NCBI GenBank assembly: GCA_036362985.1
Contig: JAYGXS010000008.1
Location: 23,765,296-23,829,295, forward strand
Direction: 5' to 3'
Source of the DNA: Ligula intestinalis
Taxonomy: Eukaryota > Platyhelminthes > Cestoda > Diphyllobothriidea > Diphyllobothriidae
DNA length: 64,000 nt
Below are positions 24,101 through 33,100 of the stretch, piece by piece. Under the pieces are notes generated by a model that saw only the letters and a program-made list of their open reading frames with translations, was not told where the DNA came from and did no database searches. The translations under genes and the position numbers were made by a program. Position 1 is the first letter of the stretch; each line of letters begins with the position of its first letter.

Positions 24101-27100
24101 ACTAAGTTGTCCCTTCGTTTCGCGATAACTAATGTTTGTGACCAGAAGTCTCACCTGAAAATTCTCGGCCCTCAGTTTAATAACACTGGCCGGCAATATG
24201 CTTTGTACGAATCTTTTTACTTTGTCAGTTATTCCTGTCTTGCCTAAAGTGTTCTCATTTAAATATCACCACACGCACACACTTCTCCCACTTGGCTAGA
24301 TCCCGTCACCGGTGCCACCTGGGGACAATACGTGAAGTTTTCCATCTTCTTCGTGGCCGTGACGGGTGCTCGTATCTGGACGGCATTCCTCGCCCTGGCG
24401 ATTTTATTGAGGCAGGGACTTGGCCGCCAACTGTCGCTGAGACTGCAGGCAGTTTTCTACACCCTTGGTATCGCGTAAGCCCATTTCGAATTTGTTTTAC
24501 AATGGCTACTCAAAACGAGCAAGTATCACTTATTGTTGCGTTTCCTTATAGGCTGCCTTCGTTGATCACTGCCGCCCTCCTTCTAACCGCCCATAATACC
24601 TCTGTGCTCGATATAAACCCCGCCTTCCACTATGGTCGCACTCAGGTATGAGCAGCCAGTCGGTTTTTTTGGTCTCGTTGTTTAACTATGTCACTTGGCC
24701 GAATTGAATTTTAATTTACTCTTTTACTTACGCTTTTTGAGTGGCTATTTTTCGGATTCCTTTTTTCGTAGCAAATATTTTCAGTGGTCGTTTGCATGGG
24801 CTGTATCTTGATCTCGATCACCTCCCTCATACTGTGCTCCCGAAAATCCGCCCCCACAACACCCTCGGCAAAGACAACTCCTAAAAGTGTACGTTTGTTC
24901 ACTTTATTGTCAGTAACGATTTGCGAGCATATTCCTCATTCTTATTTCTATCTCTGAGTTGATTTTAAATTCGGTTTCCAGCACATTCTCAAATTTTAAA
25001 ATCTGAGAGTGCCTGGAATGAGATCCGGGATCTTTAAGTTGTTCATCAGAGCAGGTTTGCATTCTGGCCGGCTTGGCCAGCTTTCTATTCTCAAAGCATC
25101 GTCTAGTGTCCATATCGATCAGTTTTGAATGAATTGCTGAACCTGTCAGCCTTAGAATGATCTCTTCATTTTCCGCCTCGGTCTTCATATGGATCTGTCG
25201 TGTATCTTGACGACTGATGTAGCTGCGCTTCTTTAGCTTGTTGGTGGATGCCGGAAGGCCTGTCTCCACTTCAAGAGGAGCCGTTTTTGCTCACATTTCT
25301 TAGGTTCAGTGTTCGCTCCTGGTCCTGGTCTTTATGCTCGTAGTGGCGCAGATCTTTGTGAGCCCCAGGAAGGTCTGGATGCCTTGCCAGTACAGGCGAA
25401 GGAGCAGATGTGACCGCTGGAACAGGACTTTTACTCCCGAATAAATGAAAAGGTTCGCGTTCCAGGCATCTGCATTGATAAGGAAGAAAATGAGCCGAGC
25501 ACCGCATCAATTGATTGATTGTCCTGAGCTTTCTAACTCTTGCAGGCCTCCATCTTCAGAGGTGAGAAGTAGCAACAAAACAAGGGTAATTATAGTGGCC
25601 ATAGGCCAATCAACTGTCAGAAAAAATCAGGTTGTCAGGGCGTTAGAAACAGCTATCAAAAGGGATGGGGGAGGAGGGACAATCAGCTGTCAGTGGAGTC
25701 GGGGGGCCATTATAGTGGTGTACGCTAATTAGCTGTCCGTGGAGCAGGGGGTCATGAACAGCAATTAGTGTGGCGCCTTGTCACCCGTTCGAGGGTCCTG
25801 GTAACCCTGCCTCCTCTTCTGCCTGGCTCGTCGTGGGATCTTTTTCGTGCGGTTTATTCCTGTTTCGTCCTCTCTCATAATGGCGCAAGATTTTGTAGGC
25901 CGCGGGGAGGTCTAGATGCCTGTTGATGGAGTTGGCATCTGAGTACCATGCCTCAAGCATCAGCCTTTCGGCTTTTGAGTTTCCTCGGTCTACGATGGTT
26001 GCTCCTTGGAGATCGAAGTCATGGCCAGTCTCTGTGACGTTTGCTGCAAGTTGAGAGTTTGGGTCTAGTTTCCCAGCTGCCCGTTTGTGCTCGTGAAGGC
26101 GGGTCTGCAATTTGCGGCCTGTTTCTCCAATGAAATTGCAGTCTCCCCCGCTGCAAGTCTCTTGTAGACAACTGCAGGGGTTTCTGTAGGAGGCGGTCTG
26201 TCTTTAGGTTGCATCACCCGCCGGTGTATTGTCGCCTGCGGTCAGTGGGCTATGCCTACGCCAGCAGGTTGTAGCAGTCATGAGACTGCTTCGGAGACCC
26301 CTTTTATGTAGGGAATGGCTCTCCAGACGTCGGGTTGTTGTTGCACTGGCCGTCGCCTGTTGATTCGGCGCCTGCTCTGTTTGGTGAAGGACTTTGGGTA
26401 TCCATTTGCTGGGAAGAGTTCGTGAAGGTATTGTTGTTCAACTCTTCTGTCCGCAACAGTGCTGCAGTGTGTTTCAACTCTTTTGAAATGAGTACGAACG
26501 CAACTGCGTTTGTGACACATGGGGTGATTGCTGTTGAAGTGTAGCACTTGGTTTGTGTCGGTGGCCTTTCTCAATACTGTGGTTTGCAATATTCCATTTG
26601 AACACCGGCGCACGAGGACATCGAGGAAGGGTAATTGGTTGTTTCTTTCCGCTTCCATCGTGAGTTGGATATTTGGACTTTTTTTGCCCTAAGTTTCGAA
26701 GTCCTTCGCGGATCCCTCATTAGACATACTAGCAGAACGGGCTAATTCATACATAGGAAGTTGCAGTATTTATATTATGCAGACGCTTTACTATTGCGTA
26801 CCTATGACAGTTACCGGCTACCCGTGTGGAGGATAGTTGTCCGCTTGTACGCTCATGGCTTGATGGCCGATGTGCTGGTCGTAGCCTGCTGAACGTTCAG
26901 TACCCCTGCTGGATTCGGGCGTGATGACTGCCTGGTTATCTTGTTCCATGGCACAGGTATTAGATGACGCATTTGCCTATGCTGTTCCGAAGTGGCGAAT
27001 TGTTCTGGTCAAACTGAGCCTCAGCGTTGAATATGGTTTGGGCAGGTCGTTGCACTTGTTCATAGACTGGGAGCTCGTGAACCATGACTCAAGTAACTGG

Positions 27101-30100
27101 CGACTCGCACGATTGTCACCCCTCACAATAATTACGAACGCACCAAGTTTGAATGTGTGAGGCCGCATCTTGTTGAATGAGCCACAACTTGAGCATTGGC
27201 GTAATCTCTCCGCACTGCTGGCACGTGTTCGGCAGTTCGTGTCTTGATAATTCTTCCAGTTTCTCCGACGTAGTTGCTCTGCCTTGCTGTTCAACTAAAC
27301 TGGACTTCGAAACTCGGGCACATAGGTCAGAATTTCATCTTACAGTGTTTCCTTGTTTTTGATGATAGTACTTTCAGGTTACTGATTATTCTTGGCTTCA
27401 GACCGGCTTGTGCCCACCCCAAGCTACACACAGCATGTCTATAACCCCCACCCTGGAGTCAGAGTATTTACGTTATCGCCTAATACTTTGGTTGTGGTCA
27501 ATCCGAACTCATTTACTGTTGTGGATGTGCTCAGATAGTGAGGGGAGGTTGCGCCTTTGGTCCATTGAGGACATCTTCGCACTTCCCTCCAAAATGTCTC
27601 TTTTGAGGTCCTCCCTCGCACCAGATGAATTTTTCTCTCTCCTTGTTGCCTGCAACAGATTTCTCTCACCACACGAGAGCGACGGCCTTTGCTGCATTTG
27701 GGTTCAGATGACTCGGCCTCACCTAACACGACGTAAGTATTTTTCTCTCTCTCCCTGTTGCACAGTTTTGGTGTTGTGTAAACGAAACAAAATAGTTACT
27801 GTATTATAATTAGTAGTGTGTTTAATACGTTAATAATGGCAGAAACCAAATTCTGTCGGACGCCTCAAGGTGACCATCGACCGTGCGCCCCACAGCAGGG
27901 TAGGCGCAGGAATATTGACAATGCGCATCTGCCTAGACTATTAGTCGCTGTGCGGCTGTTGGCGGGGCTCCAGAGTGAGCCCCAAAACACAACGGGGCGA
28001 GGGACTTCAGTTAGCCATCAGGGAACATTCATCAACGAATGCATACAACTATCAGCCCAAACCTTTCCTCGGTTTTTCTGTGTCTTAGTAGGTTCAAACA
28101 GCAAAAAGAAGTCAGATATAGATTGTTAGTGCTCGGTAGCGTTGTATGTGTTCTATACAGAAACTTACGACATAATTACATCTCAGGGATTGTAATCAGT
28201 AATGTCCCTGAGAACATAACATGGATGAGAGGCGATTGTCTTTTTCAACGGAAAAAATAAGATTGACCAGGGACAGACTACTCTCTATCGGCGATATTCC
28301 TGAGTGATACCGTGAACAATGCTTAAAAACGGATGATCAAAAATGGCTTTGGGTCTATTATATATATCTATGAGAGAGAGAGGCGGTTGGTCTAGAGAAG
28401 TCAAAGGTTGTTAGCAGCAAACGGGTGTAGGCCCAACACGACTGTATAACACGAGGCAAGCGGCAAGACTGTGCTTAACTCAAGGCCACCACACGCAACA
28501 GAACCACAATTATCTGATGCTGGAAGTGGCAAAGTTTCAGAACAGTCAGTACAAACAAAATTCGGTCCACGAACTTTTCCCCCTCATCGATAAACGCGAT
28601 AAGAAAAAAAAGCATTTCAGGCTGGCTGGTGAAACTGCTAGTATCTAGACTATGCCAATAGAGTTGCAAAAATTCGCATTAGAGAATTCGAAGAGTATTT
28701 GGCGAGCATACGTAGCTTTCGATCAATTATCTTCGGGCCGTTACAACTATATAGGGAAGGGGTAAAAAAGCTATATGTTAGTAATAGTGTTATGACAAAA
28801 CGCAAGTTAGTCATGGGGATATGGTAGGGGGCGTGGGGTTGATAGTAATCAACTGGTTGGAAGTTGATGAGGGTTTGTTGAGTCCGGACAGGGGATGGAG
28901 TTGAAGCGGTAGCCAGCGCGAAAAGATGCAGGTAGTAACGTAACCGTTGCCCATGCCAATAGAATTGAATATGCGAGTTCCAGAAAGCAATTCAGAATAA
29001 GAAGAAACCGAAGTAGAAGAAGCGACCATTGGAACAAGAATTTGATTGTCCTGACGTTTCGGATTCCGTCGGAATTCCTTACGCATAGGTAATCGTACAA
29101 AAGTCTGAGTCTGCGCCTGTCTCAGACTTTTCAGTCAAATGTTAGGACTAATTTATTCGTACACAAGGCAAGTTGCCGTAAATAGACTGTTTGCTCGCGA
29201 GACATAAAAGCGTCCATCTAGGAGCTTGTCAGAAGCGGTGTGTTGTGTAAGCGTTTGCCCCTGTTCGTGTCAGAACGCCGGAGTGCGTGTGGGCTGTCTG
29301 ATTGGGCAGATCAAAAGGGGCCAGTCAGAGGAACATGAACGGAAAAAAATATGGATGAGAAGGCAGGCTAGCCGATGTGCGCTAGGTAAGCGCTGTCTGC
29401 AGATGAAGCCTTGACTGTGCTGAGGTCAAGGCTGGGGCGGCCGTGCTTTGTTGGAGTGTCTGTTGGTTATTAAGCCTGTCTCGGCCGTTCGGACGCAGGG
29501 GAAACAGGAGACACTAGAGCAGCCACTAGGTCAAGCCTGGAGGGCATGTGAGGACATTGGGACAGCTGCCACAAATCGACAGGAATTGAAATACGAATAC
29601 TGGGCAGCGCAGTGCTGCTCGTTGTTTATAGCCGCAGTTTAGCCTATGTGAGCTCCTAGCTCTTCCCAAGAAATTTGGGGAAGCTTGGAGGTAAGATGAA
29701 GGTTGTGTGTGGTCCGCGTAGACTGAATGTTTAGCTCTGTCAGTCATCGCGTGTGTGCACGTCTTCAGTAGCCTTTGTTCCGCCTCGAAATTGTAACATA
29801 AGAGATAAAGGGTTTGAGAACGGACAATGGTACAAATACTATGCAAGCTTCCCCCTTCCGACTAAATGAATTCATCCGCACGTTACCATCACGGAAATGT
29901 TAATTTCTGGCTTATTAGCCGTCAGCAGCCGCTCGGGCGTCCAGCTAGACCTGAGAGAGCGAATGAGACAGTGGTGGCAGCTGCTTAAGTAGGATTGCGG
30001 AGCAGGTTCAATTATTCAAGTAACGTGGGACGTTACCCAAGGGGTGTCGTGTCTGGTGGCGTAGGCCCTGTCGGTCGAGGGTGGAAGGAAAGGGGAATTT

Positions 30101-33100
30101 TCAAGTTGCACTTGAGCAGCCGCGACAACCTGGACGCACGTGCGTGGGTCTGAGTGGAAATCTGTCAAGTCTCTGCAGGTCAGCGCATCTGAAAACGCTG
30201 ACTAGGATATTAGATGACCTTGAGGCAGATGGCCTTGAACAAGGACGCCGGCCAAAGCAATATTGGGTGTCTGCGACAGTCTGAGATTCTACCTTTCCAC
30301 CACGTGTACGTCGTCCTATCGATTGTAATTGGAAATGCAGTAAATTACATATCTGATGAAAGGATAGGGATTGGAGGATTTAATGCACACTTGAGGTTGT
30401 TTATTTAGTTCATTGGGTTGACTTGAGGCGCAAAATGTTGTTTACTAGAATTTAATTCCGTTCAGATCAGAATACTGGGAAAAAATAGAGGCGAAAATGG
30501 GCAAAATTAAGCGTTTTCTGATATCCGAGGAATTTCCTACGCTATTAAATGTTGCGTAAAAGAACTTCTTGTGTGTGCATGTTGCACTACAAAAGTACAT
30601 TCATGAAGAGCAGAAACTTTTTAATTATATCTGTTCGCAAAATGGAAAATTTTGTTTTACGTCCATATGATTGAGGTTAGTGTTATTAGGAGATAGCGCA
30701 TTAATTTTAGGAAAAGAAAAGCGAAATAATTTTTAAAAATTATATTTTGTAAAGCTGCCAAGTTTTGTGCCATAAAATTGAGTAATAAACTTTTAGGGTC
30801 ATTCTTTGCTATACTCCCTATTGAATTTATATTTATATTTGAGGGGTTACAGGCAAGGAATGCGTTTGAGAACTTTATTAGTATATGGCATCCAAATTAA
30901 TTGTACAATCGATATGAAGTTGGAGACAGTTAGCATAACAAACATTTGACAGAGTTGTCAAGGGACATTGCGAAACAATTTTTTTCCAAAAATTACCGTT
31001 GATATTATTGTCATTCTGCTTTGCATTTGTTATTGTAGAACTAAGTCTAGAAGTAACCAAATATGCTGAAAACTGTTCTGTTTTAGATAAAACATTTAGC
31101 TCTTTCATTTATAACAGAACAGATATCCCTAATTTTTAAGGAAATCAATCCACTGGCCAAAATTTCCCATTCTGATCTTGACTTATTCATCAAAAAAAAA
31201 TAAAGAATGCAGACATCAGACGCCAAAATATATAAGTAAAGCTTTTTTCAAGAGTTAACTTTTTGTAAAATTTTTCTTAATCAATCTTAAGCATATTCAT
31301 TTGCAACTTTTGCAGTGGACGTTCATTCTTCTCGGCAATTAGTTCACATGGTTGGATGATTCTGAAACTATGACACACAAACTCAGCTGCATAAGAAATA
31401 ATGTTTAAAAGCTGGTTATTTATATAAAAGCTTTCAAGATATATCTTATTTTGAAGGTTGTTTTAAGCACATAGAATATACTTGTTATTTATGGCCAATT
31501 GACTAAAGCCAGTGAAAATCGTGAAGTCTTAATTAGAAGTTCATTGAAAATGTGAACCTCTTCTTTATAGAAATGTCGAAATAATTCCAAAAAATATAGC
31601 GGAAGGCAATAAATCTTAGTGTTCAAAAAATGGCACGTTTACAAGTGTACCTGACAATTCCATCTAAATTTATTAGTCACTGACCGGCATGTCCGCACGT
31701 GAGCTGAAGAAATATATTATTCCTGTAATCTCCCAATGGGGCACATCAAGCGAAAAAGTGGTTGCCTTAGTCCAACTTAACTCAAGCAATGCATAAACTG
31801 AAAATTCTCGTGAAAACGTATTGGAATATATACTTGAAACTTGGGCTGTTCTGCAACATCCATAGGTTACATTCCACGTAATATGGTAGCACATATATAT
31901 GAAAACTTTACAAAATGATTATTTTCCAACGTAATTTTACTTTTCCTGCTATATTAACTCGGTTGTTTTGTATAAACGGGCATCCTCTACAAAAAAATTA
32001 AAGTTAACCTACTACACCCGATTTCCACATTTTCGGAATTTTCCACCTTGCTAAAAAAAGCTTGTATTTCTATTAAACGTTATATTCCTTCATAAATCAC
32101 AACATGCCCTGTTGTGAAAAACGACCATTAGTTTATTGTTAAAAGACTTTTGGGGCTGCAGGTTTAGTTGTGTTTGAGTAACAGGGAGTTACTTGTAAAA
32201 ATCCTTGGATTTCATGAGTTAGTGAACCTACTGTACTTATTATGATACTCTGGTGCTCACAGATGTGGGTATGAGGCATCCTTTCCTGTTGTGCCATGGA
32301 GCTCAACCTAGAGCCTTTGCGCTCAGGCGGACTGAAGATAGAATTTTATGCAGGAATTGTAAACAACTGATTGGAGGAAGGTTTACATTTCGTGAAACCA
32401 CAATCTAAGAAGGGGGGGTAATTTTTGCCTATCAATGCAAAAACGTTGTTCCTCCATCTCTGCTTGTTCCTTTTTTTCATTGCATTTTTCTTATCTTCGC
32501 GCACAATATAAATGAGCACAAAAAATCAATAATTTTTGATGTGTGTGTGTGTCTAACAGTCTTACTGTGTCCGTTCTCGTTAATCAGTTCCTCTCCCTCG
32601 ACCTCTGGCTCTCCGGGCTTTTTGCTTGGTACACCAGACACCCTGGATGCCAGTACCGCTGTTAGCAACACCATCCTCAGCGAGGAGACGGCAATTGAGG
32701 GTCAGAGACTGGATCCGGACGAAGAAGAAGACAGCCAAATCTATCGTCACTTCCTCCTCCTCATCCTCCTCGCCATCAGCATGTTCTTTGTGAGTTGGCT
32801 GTGTCCTTCACAAACCAGCCAGGGCAGTTTACATTCATGGCGAATGCTGCTTGCAAAATGTCAAAGTTTGTAAATCATTTCTCATTACCGGCGTGAACGC
32901 ATTTTCGGGAACTCAGATATAATAATGAGCAGCATTGGGCAAATTTGGTACTTAAAAGAATTATAAGAAATACTAAGTGTTCGTTCAGAAAAATAAGATT
33001 TTCTTGATAATGTCCAATTTCTGGAGACGTAAAAATTAGCTATAAATTCGCACAGTAAAAGTTAATCCTTTCTTAATCTGAATACATGACCTAACCACTT

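Larger units (their letters stand above)
25500..26660 (-). mobile_element. PLE family B, RT C-terminus plus endonuclease
   Basis: Minus-strand, 5'-truncated PLE in a GPR155 intron. From its 5' side: RT thumb/linker (26278-26658), GIY-YIG endonuclease (about 25781-26190), 3' UTR, and terminal block (25500-25575: CTGAAGATGGAGGCCTGCAA then GAAAGCTCAGGAC). A (TTGAT)-like target lies at 25506-25520. Confidence 0.88.

Noticed and set aside
27818..28129. 103-codon frame after the linker exon
   Set aside because: Consists largely of S1 distal SINE sequence.
32588..32789. Alternative start of the GPR155 acidic-linker exon at 32588
   Set aside because: Its phase (2) matches neither the 24888 nor the 27732 donor; the acceptor at 32559 does match.
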